From the NCBI GenBank assembly GCA_033764965.1, contig JANRIN010000130.1, positions 3,026 through 67,025 of the forward strand: a stretch of 64,000 nt of DNA. The letters run 5' to 3'. Positions within the stretch are counted from its first letter, which is position 1, and the number at the start of each line of letters is the position of its first letter. Positions 25,493-34,449 of this stretch are shown piece after piece. The notes under the pieces were generated by a model. It did no database searches. It saw only the letters and a program-made list of their open reading frames with translations, and was not told where the DNA came from. The position numbers and the translations under genes were made by a program. The DNA comes from JSC-12 sp033764965. Lineage in GTDB: Bacteria > Cyanobacteriota > Cyanobacteriia > Leptolyngbyales > Leptolyngbyaceae.

Positions 25493-27250
25493 CTACTGTC
25501 CGTTTTGCAAATCAAACTCCTGACTCCAGTCGGGAAATTCATCTTCCGGCAGTTTGCCATAAAGCTGGATGCGGGTGATGCCCTCAATCGGCGATCGCTT
25601 CAGCATCGTTACAGTCATCGCCGCCATTTCTGAGGCATTGGGAACGGGATGATCTTCAAACAGAATTTGCAAATGATTGTCCCGTAATCGGATTTTGGCA
25701 AGGGTGCCGATCGGTTGCAATGCTTCATTCATTAATGTCGAGAATTGTCCTAGCCAGGTTTCCTGAGCGATCAGCGTGGGAGATGTCGATTCTGGTGATT
25801 CAATTGCCAATTCTGCTTGCGATGGAAAGGGCTGGTCGGGGTCGGGAATATCTTCTGGCTGAATGGTGGTCAGGATTTCGTCTGTGAGCGTATTGATCAC
25901 AGCCAGCCGATTGGCTTGACGCTCAATGGTCTTCTCAAACAGGTTGCGGACTAGGCGGGCATTGCCAAAGGTGCGATCGCGCTGTTCGTATAACCCTGTC
26001 AGCAAGATCTTGAGTTTTTGATTCGCTGCCTCAGTGGGGTGAAAATGGCTGTCCTTACACATTTTGTTGAAAATGGCGACTAATTCCTCCGGGGTGTAGT
26101 CGTTGAAGTAAAAATAACGATTGAAGCGGGATTTTAGCCCCGGATTGGATTCAACAAAGCGCAACATTTCGTCGGTGTAACCCGCTGCAATCACCACTAA
26201 ACGCTTGCGATAATCTTCCATGCGTTTGAGCAAGGTATCCACTGCCTCTTGTCCAAAGTCACGGGTGCTGTCTTTGGGAGTCAGGGCGTAAGCTTCATCG
26301 ATGAATAGCACTCCGTCTAGAGCAGAAGTCACCTTTTCATCCACTTTTTTGGAAGTGCCGCCGATGTAGTCTGCCACTAAGCCAGCCCGATCGGTTTCCA
26401 CTAAATGTCCCTTTGCCAGAAACCCCAATGCCTGGAAGATGCGACTAACTAGCCGCGCCACGGTGGTTTTTCCAGTTCCGGGCGGTCCACTAAAAACGGA
26501 ATGCAGGGAGACGGAGGTGGTTGCCAGTCCCCGTTCTTCCCGTACTTTCTGTACCTTCAAAAAATTGGTCAGGGTTTTGATTTCTTCTTTAATGTTGTCC
26601 ATCCCAATCAGTTGATTGAGTTCATCCATCACGGTATCGAGTTCTGCGGGAGGGGGTGACGGTGCTGCCGTTGGGGCGGTAGGAGATGGGGCGGTGGTGG
26701 GTTCGGTAGTGGACGATCGCGGGGTTGAATTTGCCACAGGATTTGGGGCGGTATAAGTGTGTAGCATTTGCCACACCTGAGATAACGCTGCCATTTCTTC
26801 CATTGAGATTTGCCCGTCTGCCTTCACAATCACCTGGGCAAAGCGGTACATGGCGTTAACCGTGGGTTCCAGCCAGCGGGTTCCTTTCTCCTCATCCTGC
26901 TGGTTGAGCAGAGCAGGCAGGGCAAGGGTATTAGCATTGGCGATCGCCCCTCGCAACTCCAGCAACACCTGAACCGCTTCCTTTTGATAACGAATTCGCA
27001 CCTCACGGGACAGATCCCAGCGGTTCATCAAGGCGTTCACCATCTCCTTGTCTTGCTTCACCAGCCCATAGAAGACCAGAAAGCCCAGTAGCTCATTAGC
27101 GCTAATGTCGTTATTGCTTTGCCCACAGAGCAGTACAATCTTTGCCACATCAGTCAGCAAAAACTGCTCAAATTCTTTCCCCATCTGCAAAATGGGCTGC
27201 ACTTCTCGATACAAAGTCTGAGCTTCTTGCCGAATTTCGCTAGTATCCAC
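25493..27250 (-). CDS. CbbX/CfxQ-type AAA ATPase with N-terminal TerB-like region
   Basis: 585 residues. The first 190 contain a helical region with TerB-like spacing (VKADGQISMEEMAALSQVWQ) and then a Pro/Thr/Ala-rich linker. The AAA domain follows with Walker A GPPGTGKT near residue 254, Walker B GVLFIDEAYAL near 314 and the sensor region RLVVIAAGYTDEM, which is the CbbX pattern (rubisco activase-like red-type CbbX, also SpoVK). C-terminal residues 470-585 carry an extra domain with a beta-rich ending. Family members remodel protein complexes; the substrate here is not known. Divergence from the small-genome CbbX with a long N-terminal helical domain is common in cyanobacteria. Confidence 0.88.
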   Translation of the reverse strand: MDTSEIRQEAQTLYREVQPILQMGKEFEQFLLTDVAKIVLLCGQSNNDISANELLGFLVFYGLVKQDKEMVNALMNRWDLSREVRIRYQKEAVQVLLELRGAIANANTLALPALLNQQDEEKGTRWLEPTVNAMYRFAQVIVKADGQISMEEMAALSQVWQMLHTYTAPNPVANSTPRSSTTEPTTAPSPTAPTAAPSPPPAELDTVMDELNQLIGMDNIKEEIKTLTNFLKVQKVREERGLATTSVSLHSVFSGPPGTGKTTVARLVSRIFQALGFLAKGHLVETDRAGLVADYIGGTSKKVDEKVTSALDGVLFIDEAYALTPKDSTRDFGQEAVDTLLKRMEDYRKRLVVIAAGYTDEMLRFVESNPGLKSRFNRYFYFNDYTPEELVAIFNKMCKDSHFHPTEAANQKLKILLTGLYEQRDRTFGNARLVRNLFEKTIERQANRLAVINTLTDEILTTIQPEDIPDPDQPFPSQAELAIESPESTSPTLIAQETWLGQFSTLMNEALQPIGTLAKIRLRDNHLQILFEDHPVPNASEMAAMTVTMLKRSPIEGITRIQLYGKLPEDEFPDWSQEFDLQNGQ

Positions 27251-27357
27251 AAATCCTCTCCTGATGGTTCACCACTCAATCTGGCTCTCTCAAGATTAGG
27301 GAGAATAATGGTTTTCGTCTATGTGCCTTCTCACAGATTTGAGCATTTAGCTAGAGA

Positions 27358-28269
27358 TTAGAGGATTCCCCTTCCTTCCTTCCTACTTAAATAGGCTGCT
27401 AATTGAGCAGGAGACTTCAACTTAACAAGTTGCTTGCAGCCGCTATGAGGGCAACCGAGAAAAAACATATCTAAAGCTACACCAGCGTGCTCACGTTTCT
27501 CCCGCAGAACCATAGGCACATGATGAATTGGGCAAAATACCTCATCATCTTTTTCTCTCAAGTGAGCTTTCAATCGATTTACTGTGGCTTTCTCAACAGA
27601 GTTTTGATGAAAAATTGTTGATAGTTCTTGGTTTGAGATTTGAAATTCAAAAATGTCTGCTTTATGGAGCAGCCCTAAATCCTGAGCTGTAAATCTTTGG
27701 CTTCCTTTACATTGAAAAGGATGATCGTTATAGAACCCAACGCATGACCAGAAGAAATCATCAAGTTGATACAAACTTCCATCAAGTCGCTTTTTAGATT
27801 GCAGAATCATAGGTCTACTGCAAGTCCTGCACTTCTTCTCCATCACAACCTGACCCATGTGGAACTGAAGCACATGAACCCGATCTTTATCTAGTTTAGT
27901 GGTAGCAAAATTGTCAGGATTTCTTGACTGTTCTTTAATAATTTCTTGAGAGCGAAGTTCTTGAAACTCTTTAAATTTTCGGCTACGCAGATGCTCTAAT
28001 TCCTGTTGTCGCTCTTTATCCGGTTTGGATAGGCGGTTGTCTTGTTCCTCTTTTCGCTCAAGTTCAACCACTTCAGCGTCAATCACTTCCAGATCAGCGG
28101 TTATGTCTTGAGCAGAGCGACCTACAGGATTACCTTCATTCTGAGATTGGTTCCGAGGTTGTGATTTCTCATAAGAGTTAATCCAAGATCGAATAGCCTC
28201 TGTTGCAGTAACTCTGACAAACTCAGTTAAAACAATTGTGCCAATTGCAAAAATAGCCTCAAGCAGCAT
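27358..28269 (-). CDS. Membrane-anchored protein with two tandem zinc-ribbon repeats
   Basis: 303 residues. It opens with a hydrophobic segment (AIFAIGTIVLTEFVRV), then a Gln/Glu/Lys-rich, probably coiled-coil stretch (about 50-125), then two copies of one cysteine motif. Copy 1 has CRTCSRPM ... LDDFFWSCVG ... FQC; copy 2 has FCPIHHVPM ... LDMFFLGCPHSGCK. Both follow the order C-x2-(C/H)-x2-PM-x-L, then LD-x-FF, then two more cysteines, so each should hold one zinc. The C-terminal part resembles topoisomerase-type zinc ribbons. No catalytic domain is visible. The gene is AT-richer than its neighbours. I do not recognise the family. Confidence 0.78.
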   Translation of the reverse strand: MLLEAIFAIGTIVLTEFVRVTATEAIRSWINSYEKSQPRNQSQNEGNPVGRSAQDITADLEVIDAEVVELERKEEQDNRLSKPDKERQQELEHLRSRKFKEFQELRSQEIIKEQSRNPDNFATTKLDKDRVHVLQFHMGQVVMEKKCRTCSRPMILQSKKRLDGSLYQLDDFFWSCVGFYNDHPFQCKGSQRFTAQDLGLLHKADIFEFQISNQELSTIFHQNSVEKATVNRLKAHLREKDDEVFCPIHHVPMVLREKREHAGVALDMFFLGCPHSGCKQLVKLKSPAQLAAYLSRKEGRGIL

Positions 28270-28389
28270 ACGAATTTAGCAACGAAAAAGCAACGTATTT
28301 TCTTTATTTGTAACCAAGAAGATCAATCAAGTACGAGAAATATCAGTCTATTCTCTAAAAGTTCATAATCTACCAGTTCAAAATTCATT

Positions 28390-29088
28390 TCATTTTTCAC
28401 CCAAATTGTGTTTCAACTGCTCGTAAGCGTTGGCGATCGCAAACTTCCCCCGCAAAAACCCTGAGTTCGCGCCAGGGCAGATGTATTGCAGAGTGTCCGG
28501 CGTAAATTCATCCAGTAGGTTTTGGATGCTCTGATGTTGTCTACGGCTATGAAACGTTTTAGCCGTTTTAATCGCAGCCAGAGAACCTTGAGGTGTGGGC
28601 AGGAGATGCCGCCCAGTAAAAAGCACACCGCCAAAGCCGCTATGGTAAAGGCAGGCAGAACCAGGAGAGTAGCCAGGAGTCCAGAGGGCGCGGGTTTGAG
28701 GTGTGAGGGTGCAGGAATGGTGAAAGGTGATCAGGTTGAGACCGGGCAGCAGGTAGGCTTCTTGTTCCTGAATGACGATCGGGCAGTTGAAAGCTTTTTG
28801 CACGGCTTTTGCCTGTCCAATGCTGTCTCGATGCGTCACAAACAACCATTGGATACCCCCCTTGGCTTCAAGCTGAGCCTGGGTATTTTCATCCCAGAGA
28901 GGGCAATCGATCAGAATATTAGAATTTTCTAGAATAAGATAAGCCGTACCTCCCAGGGTTTCGCGGTTGGGTGGAAACGCATAGATGGCAGGAGAAGTCG
29001 AGTCTGATAGTTCACTCAAGACTAAGCGCAGCGGTTTAGGTTGGCGAAATTCCACAGATGAGGTGTGAGAAGAGGGACTGGAAGACAC
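28390..29088 (-). CDS. MBL-fold metallo-hydrolase-like protein with degenerate metal motif
   Basis: 232 residues. The fold is indicated by ILIDCPLWD, then WLFVTHRDSIG in the place where metallo-beta-lactamases carry HxHxDH, and later LWTPGYSPGSACLYH and GVLFTGRHLLP, a common MBL ending. The metal motif is THRDSIG, so at most a partial metal site remains. Similar proteins occur in cyanobacteria. It may be non-hydrolytic. It has a 187-bp divergent spacer to the site-2 protease. Confidence 0.75.
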   Translation of the reverse strand: MSSSPSSHTSSVEFRQPKPLRLVLSELSDSTSPAIYAFPPNRETLGGTAYLILENSNILIDCPLWDENTQAQLEAKGGIQWLFVTHRDSIGQAKAVQKAFNCPIVIQEQEAYLLPGLNLITFHHSCTLTPQTRALWTPGYSPGSACLYHSGFGGVLFTGRHLLPTPQGSLAAIKTAKTFHSRRQHQSIQNLLDEFTPDTLQYICPGANSGFLRGKFAIANAYEQLKHNLGEK

Positions 29089-29275
29089 AGTGAGGATTAC
29101 TGAACTGAGCAGGGTGATTGAGTAGGGTAGAGCGATTAAAATTTGAGCGTGTTCTTACGAATTTAACAAAATCCGATTACCATAATTGCTTTGGCGATTA
29201 TAAACCGTTCCAGATAATCCAGATCTGGAGACAATACTTGCACAGTTCATTCAACCAGTTCATTCAAAACGGCGA

Positions 29276-30778
29276 ATGCATCCCTTATTTTTGCTATTTC
29301 TACTCGGACTAACCACTTACTTTATCGTGCAACGGGTTTCCAGTGTGACCCGCACCCCCACCTGGTTGCTGTGGATAGTTGCCATGATGCCTGCGTTTAT
29401 TTGGAGTGGATGGGCAGTGGCAAATGAGGGACGCAGAACTGCTCCACCTGCTTATCTGGTGATTGTGCCGTTGGTGGTTTGTTTGGTGTTGTACTGGTTT
29501 TTGATTCAATGGGGACGGATTCCATCCCCAAATGCAACATCCAAGGACGAGCAAGACCCCCAATCCAGTCCCCAACCGGAGCCAGCGTCCGAAATTAGCG
29601 CACCAAAACCGATCGATAAATCGGAAGAACGGGATTTGCAAACCTGTTTTCCCTGGTCAATTTACTACCTACAAGATATTGAATACCGCCCTCAAGCCGT
29701 GATTTGTCGCGGACAATTGCGGAGCAAGCCAGAAGTCGCTTACCAAACCATTCGGGAGAATGTTGAGGAGCACTTCGGCGATCGCTTCCTGGTGGTGTTT
29801 CAAGAAGGCGCAAACGGCAAGCCCTTCTTTGCCCTGGTTGCCAATCCCTACGCCAAACAAGCCCCTGGACAGGCACATCAAACTTCAGCCTCTCGACCAG
29901 TCCTGGCACTGACTTTGCTGGCTATTACGTTTTTCACGACTTGTTTCGCCTGGTTGCAAATTGCCGGGAAATTGGGATCAAACAGCCCCCTCCAGTTCTC
30001 CCTGGAGGTGCTGATTCAAGGACTTCCCTATGCCCTTTCCTTAATGCTGATCCTGGGTTGTCATGAACTGGCTCACTACCTCACTGCCCGACGCTACAAA
30101 ATTCGGGCAACCTTGCCTTACTTCATTCCGGTACTGCCTCTACCGTGGTTTCCGTTTGGCACGTTTGGCGCGTTTATTCAACTGCGATCGCCCATTCCTA
30201 ACCGCAAAGCCTTATTTGATGTGGGGTTTTCGGGACCGATTGTGGGGTTCGTCATTGCCGTACCGTTGTTAATCTGGGGACTCGCCCATTCCGAAGTGGT
30301 GCCGATGCCTCAAAACCCGGAGCTATTTAACTTCCAGGCTTTTGATCCCAAATTCTCGCTGCTCCTGACTCTACTCAGCAAATTAATGCTAGGTAGTGTG
30401 TTAACCGCAGAAACCGCCATTAAAATGCACCCTGTTGCGGTTGCAAGTTGTTTGGGATTGGTGGTGACGGCGTTTAACCTGATGCCTGTCGGACAGTTAG
30501 ACGGAGGTCACATTGTTCATGCCATGCTGGGGCAACGAGCCGGAGCAATGGTGGGGCAAATTGCCAGATTATTATTGCTGTTACTGTCTTTTGCTCAACG
30601 CTACCTGATGCTATGGGCGATCATTCTATTTTTGATCCCCGCAAACGATGAACCTGCTCTCAACGATGTCACGGAATTAGATAACCGTCGCGATCTTTGG
30701 GGGGTTGCAGCCCTGGCAATTTTGCTGCTGATCATTCTGCCTGCGCCTGCACCGTTAACAAAGCTTTTGAACATTTAG
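29276..30778 (+). CDS. Site-2 protease family (M50) membrane metalloprotease
   Basis: 500 residues. It opens with three or so membrane helices (about 3-70), a hydrophilic, Pro/Glu-rich region (about 80-165), then the M50 core: HELAHYLTARR with the HExxH zinc site near residue 262, FGAFIQLRSP and FDVGFSGPIVGF, and the third ligand in LMPVGQLDGGHI near residue 405, followed by further helices. It resembles the EGY1-like and cyanobacterial Slr0643-type M50 proteins rather than the short RseP type (no PDZ). Such proteases cleave membrane-bound regulators within the membrane; the target is unknown. Confidence 0.9.
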   Translation: MHPLFLLFLLGLTTYFIVQRVSSVTRTPTWLLWIVAMMPAFIWSGWAVANEGRRTAPPAYLVIVPLVVCLVLYWFLIQWGRIPSPNATSKDEQDPQSSPQPEPASEISAPKPIDKSEERDLQTCFPWSIYYLQDIEYRPQAVICRGQLRSKPEVAYQTIRENVEEHFGDRFLVVFQEGANGKPFFALVANPYAKQAPGQAHQTSASRPVLALTLLAITFFTTCFAWLQIAGKLGSNSPLQFSLEVLIQGLPYALSLMLILGCHELAHYLTARRYKIRATLPYFIPVLPLPWFPFGTFGAFIQLRSPIPNRKALFDVGFSGPIVGFVIAVPLLIWGLAHSEVVPMPQNPELFNFQAFDPKFSLLLTLLSKLMLGSVLTAETAIKMHPVAVASCLGLVVTAFNLMPVGQLDGGHIVHAMLGQRAGAMVGQIARLLLLLLSFAQRYLMLWAIILFLIPANDEPALNDVTELDNRRDLWGVAALAILLLIILPAPAPLTKLLNI

Positions 30779-30837
30779 ATAGACTCTCTCTGTTGACTCC
30801 GCTAGACTTTTTGGATGATGCAACGCAAGGAGCCAGG

Positions 30838-31278
30838 ATGACCCAAAACGTCACGCAGTGGTTGGATGAAATCAAAGCACTGAAGCAGCAACTTGCCGAT
30901 GCGTATCGAGAGCGGGAAGAAGCCTACGCCAGCGCACTCAACTGGCAGCAACGGTACGAAACGGAAGCTCAGCAACGGCGAGTAGACACGAATCAGGCAA
31001 ATCAAACGATCGCAGCATTGCGCCAGGAAAATCAGCAGTTGAAAGGCACGGGGTTTGCAGAGCCAGAACCAGAGACAAACCTGGAAAAAATTCAGGCAGT
31101 TGTGGAAGGTTTATCGACCGAAGTTGAACTGAGATCGTATTTGATTCAGGCATTGGTGGAGTGCGATCGCTTGCAACGAGCACTGGAAACTGAACAAGCA
31201 ACCCATACTCAAACTCGTAAAAGCTTAACAACGGCGCTGGGTGACGCGATCGATGCCCTCGCCAAAACGAAGAATTAG
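30838..31278 (+). CDS. Small coiled-coil hypothetical protein
   Basis: 146 residues, almost wholly predicted coiled coil in the first two thirds (KALKQQLADAYREREEAYAS ... LRQENQQLK) with a Pro-rich break around FAEPEPETNL. An AAGGAG at 30827-30832, five bases before the ATG at 30838, fixes the start; the longer frame to 30697 would overlap the protease gene. Cyanobacteria often carry such coiled-coil proteins next to membrane genes. Function unknown. Its stop codon TAG is the first unit of an 8-bp tandem repeat (31276-31315). Confidence 0.7.
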   Translation: MTQNVTQWLDEIKALKQQLADAYREREEAYASALNWQQRYETEAQQRRVDTNQANQTIAALRQENQQLKGTGFAEPEPETNLEKIQAVVEGLSTEVELRSYLIQALVECDRLQRALETEQATHTQTRKSLTTALGDAIDALAKTKN

Positions 31279-31315
31279 GTTTTTAGGTTTTTAGGTTTTT
31301 AGGTTTTTAGGTTTT
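31276..31315 (+). repeat. 8-bp tandem repeat TAGGTTTT x5
   Basis: Five exact head-to-tail copies of TAGGTTTT run from the stop codon of the coiled-coil gene. The stop TAG is the first three bases of copy one. Copy number may vary between strains and would not alter the encoded protein as long as one copy is kept. Confidence 0.9.
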
Positions 31316-31418
31316 ATCACTTTCACCTTCAGCAGACTTTCGCCCTCCACCCACACGGCAATCGCGGGTGGGCACTGGGGAGAATCTTTTTCGGAAATTT
31401 CCTAGACGCATTGCAGAA

Positions 31419-31925
31419 TTACGTGGAGACAGCAAAAATATCATTGATCCACAAAAACACCACAACTATAGACACAGTGTTACTGGTGAAGCAGTAGCAA
31501 TAGAAGAAGAATAACTGCCTATTAGTTTGATGCTGAGGCACAATCAACCAGATTAATAACCCGATCACAACTGGAATTGCCAAAAGAATTGGTACCAGCC
31601 AAAAAATACTAACGATTGGCAGCAGGCAACTTGTTACAAGGACTAAGCGGTCAAGTGTTTCAGTTTTTTGCCAAAAATAAACGGCTCCAAAAATGGACAG
31701 CGCCAGCAAGATGGCTAACGGGTATTGATACCCCATAATCGTTTGAATCGAGTCCGGCAGATCAGCCACGGTTTGAGCCTGATAAACCTCTCTTAAGGGT
31801 TTTCCGGTTGGCTCAACTCCAATATCCAGCACAAAGTTGGGGTAGTACCAGATTAAGAAAATACTGGTAGCCACGATCGCACTAGCAAAAGCCAGGATCA
31901 AGGATTTGGAGAGTAGCAAGTTCAC
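31419..31925 (-). CDS. Hypothetical membrane protein (168 aa)
   Basis: Four hydrophobic segments are visible: 7-26, 65-85, 95-125 (probably two helices), and near 140-160. The middle loop has TVADLPDSIQTIMGYQYPLA. The C-terminus has FFFYCYCFTSNTVSIVV, which includes two Cys. I recognise no family. It lies 27 bp downstream of the decayed nuclease gene on the same strand and may be expressed with it. Confidence 0.6.
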   Translation of the reverse strand: MNLLLSKSLILAFASAIVATSIFLIWYYPNFVLDIGVEPTGKPLREVYQAQTVADLPDSIQTIMGYQYPLAILLALSIFGAVYFWQKTETLDRLVLVTSCLLPIVSIFWLVPILLAIPVVIGLLIWLIVPQHQTNRQLFFFYCYCFTSNTVSIVVVFLWINDIFAVST

Positions 31926-31952
31926 TCATCCCTCTTGTACTTGCTATAAAGT

Positions 31953-32579
31953 CTACTCAACCCCAACCAGGGTTGCCAGTCGCTTCATGACTTGTAGAAT
32001 AGTCCCCAAATCGCCGGAATTCTCCAGCACAAATTTTCGCGATCGCCCGTAGTAGGGAAACTCCTGCCGCTCCAGTTTGAGGAACACAAAGTTACTGCCA
32101 TTTGTGACCATTCCATAAAGTGAGCGCTGGCTTAAAGGGGTTGCAAGCATATATGCCAACGCCTGCGGAATGCCAGCCTTCAGCGATAGTTCTGCCCACT
32201 TCGACTCAATCACTAAAATCCAAAGCTGTTCCTTGAGCGCGAGAACATCAATTTTTCCACGGATGATCGTATCGCGATCGATGATTTCAACCTGGGCTTC
32301 TGCTTCTGTGCTGATGTAGAACAGGGGGAAAAACAAACCCGCAAGATCGAGCAAAGGCAAAACCACGATAAGGTTGACTGTATTTTCTAAAATGGAGCGT
32401 CGCGCCAGATTTTCAGACGCCCGATCGCACTCGTGCTAGACGCTGTTGTTCTGTCTCTATTAACAGCAGAAGCTCGTTTCGCCATTCCGAAAAAATGATT
32501 CATCGTCAACATGAATCAAGCCAAACTGTTGTTCCAGGTCGTAAAGCGTACCCTTTTCTGCCGAAATTGCTTGTACCAT
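31953..32579 (-). pseudogene. Decayed PD-(D/E)XK restriction endonuclease-like gene with two frameshifts
   Basis: Read from ATG 32579 the sequence gives MVQAISAEKGTLYDLEQQFG as the N-terminus of a family of short cyanobacterial restriction endonuclease R-type proteins, but the frame ends at a TAA at 32462-32460. If one T is restored in the six-base run at 32490-32495, the frame continues as EWRNELLLLIETEQQRLARV. A second shift near 32415-32430 returns to the original frame, giving ENLARRSILENTVNLIV and then the intact remainder (LPLLDLAGLFFPLFYI, with the nuclease core GKIDVLALKE and WILVIESKW). So one base lost and one gained about 70 bp apart. The core residues (D and ESK) are still present in the open 137-codon part, but as a whole the gene looks disrupted. 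Sequencing error remains possible. Confidence 0.72.
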
Positions 32580-32673
32580 CTCTCCCCTAAACCGACTTCT
32601 GCTTCATTTGCCTGCATCAAAATGCTTTAGTTCCGGGTCATTCATCGCTGCAAAGTTTTTCTGGCTCACGGTT

Positions 32674-33498
32674 CTACCCCTCCGTCGAAGTATTATACGC
32701 CTGCGGTTGATGGAAGTGGTGAATGTCCTGGATGGTCTGTACCCACCCAGCGGCGAGGGATTCCAGAATGCGATCGCCCTTTTCTTGACTGGCAGTAGTC
32801 GGATTGCCCAACACTCCACTGCGGCTGAGGTCGCGAGTCATCCAGGCAAAAGGCAAATTACCCTCCATACTCAGCAAACTGTTTTCTGGCAAACCGTGGG
32901 GATATTCCGCCACTGCCTGATCTAGCTTCACCTGCTCTGGCAAAATCGACAGCAACAGGCTCGTTTCCGCATCGCCCGCATGGATGCCCAGTTCCAATTC
33001 TTTCTCGGTCAGCAACTCCCCAGCAACGTTGGGCACTCGCCAGACAAATAGCGGAAACACCAAAAAATCTTCATGCTGCTGGTGCAAATCCCGCGCCACA
33101 ATTTCCATCACTTGCGGCTGTCCACCATGAGCATTCAATAACACCCATTTGCGAAATCCGGCGCGATACAGACTCTGCCCCACTTCCATCAACAGAGCGA
33201 TTAAGGTTTGCGCTGTTAGCGTGATCGTGCCGGGAAAGTGCCAGTGTTCGTTGGATTTGCCATAGTACAGGGTCGGCAGGGCATAGGCAGGAATGGCGCG
33301 ATCCAAACTATCGAGAGCTTTCCCCAAAACCGACTGAGCGATCGCCGAGTCAACTGCCAGCGGCAAATGCGGGCCATGCTGCTCGATCGCGCCGATCGGT
33401 TGGATCATCACCACATTATCTTTATCGGGCAGATCTCGAATTTGAGTCCAGGTGAGGTAGGGAAAGTAGCGATCGGGCGGAATAAAGCCGTGCATCAT
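32674..33498 (-). CDS. Creatininase family amidohydrolase
   Basis: 274 residues with the conserved metal-binding blocks of the creatininase family: PIGAIEQHGPHLPLAVD (Glu, His and Asp ligands), LNAHGGQPQVM and GIHAGDAETSLLL. The family hydrolyses cyclic amides; in bacteria it includes ArfB of riboflavin/F420 pathways, MftE and hydantoinase-like enzymes, so the substrate is not set by sequence. A compact gene, divergent from fabG with 139 bp between them. Start ATG with a second ATG immediately after (MMHGF); either is possible. Confidence 0.9.
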   Translation of the reverse strand: MMHGFIPPDRYFPYLTWTQIRDLPDKDNVVMIQPIGAIEQHGPHLPLAVDSAIAQSVLGKALDSLDRAIPAYALPTLYYGKSNEHWHFPGTITLTAQTLIALLMEVGQSLYRAGFRKWVLLNAHGGQPQVMEIVARDLHQQHEDFLVFPLFVWRVPNVAGELLTEKELELGIHAGDAETSLLLSILPEQVKLDQAVAEYPHGLPENSLLSMEGNLPFAWMTRDLSRSGVLGNPTTASQEKGDRILESLAAGWVQTIQDIHHFHQPQAYNTSTEG

Positions 33499-33637
33499 AG
33501 TATGGGTTGGGAATTAGGAATTAGGGGTTGGGGCGGCGATCGTTGTCATCATAAATAAAATCCCGCCCTGAATGCGAAACCCGTCCAGGATTCTCGTAAG
33601 ATGATTGAGCGAGATTTTCAGCGGGAGTTTGGGGACG

Positions 33638-34402
33638 ATGAACGCATTGCCAGCCGAGTTACAGCGACTAAAGGGAAAGGTAGCCGTCGTCACGGGGGCA
33701 TCGCGGGGCATTGGGCGAGCCACAGCATTAGCCCTGGCAACAGAAGGGGCAGATGTGGTGGTGAACTATGCCAGTTCCCAAGCGGCGGCAGAACAAGTAG
33801 TGGCTGAAATTGCCGCAATGGACAGTCAGGCGATCGCGCTCCCAGGCGATGTTTCCAAAGCCGATCAGGTCGATCAGTTGTTCAATGCCGTAATGGAAAA
33901 GTGGGGACACATTGATGTGTTAGTGAACAACGCCGGCATCACCCGCGACACTCTTTTACTCCGCATGAAGCCAGAAGAGTGGCAAGCGGTGATTGACCTC
34001 AACCTGACGGGTGTTTTTCTGTGTACCAAAGCCGTCAGCAAAATCATGCTGAAACAAAAATCAGGTCGCATTGTCAACATCACATCAGTTGCCGGACAAA
34101 TGGGTAACCCCGGACAAGCCAACTACAGCGCCGCCAAAGCCGGGGTAATTGGGTTCACTCGCACGGTTGCCAAAGAACTCGCCACCCGCGGAATTACCGT
34201 CAATGCAGTCGCCCCCGGATTCATTACCACTGACATGACTGCCGATTTGAAATCAGATGAAATTCTCAAATTCATTCCCTTAGGACGCTACGGACACCCC
34301 GAAGAAATTGCTGGAATGATTCGCTTCCTGGTAGCCGATCCAGCCGCAGCCTACATCACAGGACAAGTGATGAACGTCGATGGTGGCATGGTGATGGCTT
34401 AG
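33638..34402 (+). CDS. fabG: 3-oxoacyl-[acyl-carrier-protein] reductase FabG
   Basis: Classical short-chain dehydrogenase of fatty-acid elongation. Nucleotide-binding TGASRGIGRATA, NNAG in LVNNAGITRDTLLLRM, catalytic Ser (ITSVAGQMGNPGQ) and Tyr/Lys in NYSAAKAGVIG are all present, and the C-terminus ends GQVMNVDGGMVMA as in FabG. The 254-residue protein starts at ATG 33638, 11 codons inside the longest frame, with GGGAG a few bases upstream. Followed after 47 bp by the M20 amidohydrolase on the same strand. Confidence 0.95.
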   Translation: MNALPAELQRLKGKVAVVTGASRGIGRATALALATEGADVVVNYASSQAAAEQVVAEIAAMDSQAIALPGDVSKADQVDQLFNAVMEKWGHIDVLVNNAGITRDTLLLRMKPEEWQAVIDLNLTGVFLCTKAVSKIMLKQKSGRIVNITSVAGQMGNPGQANYSAAKAGVIGFTRTVAKELATRGITVNAVAPGFITTDMTADLKSDEILKFIPLGRYGHPEEIAGMIRFLVADPAAAYITGQVMNVDGGMVMA

Positions 34403-34449
34403 TTCCTTAACAAACCTTATGATGAGGTTAAGTACAACAGCCTTTGCCC

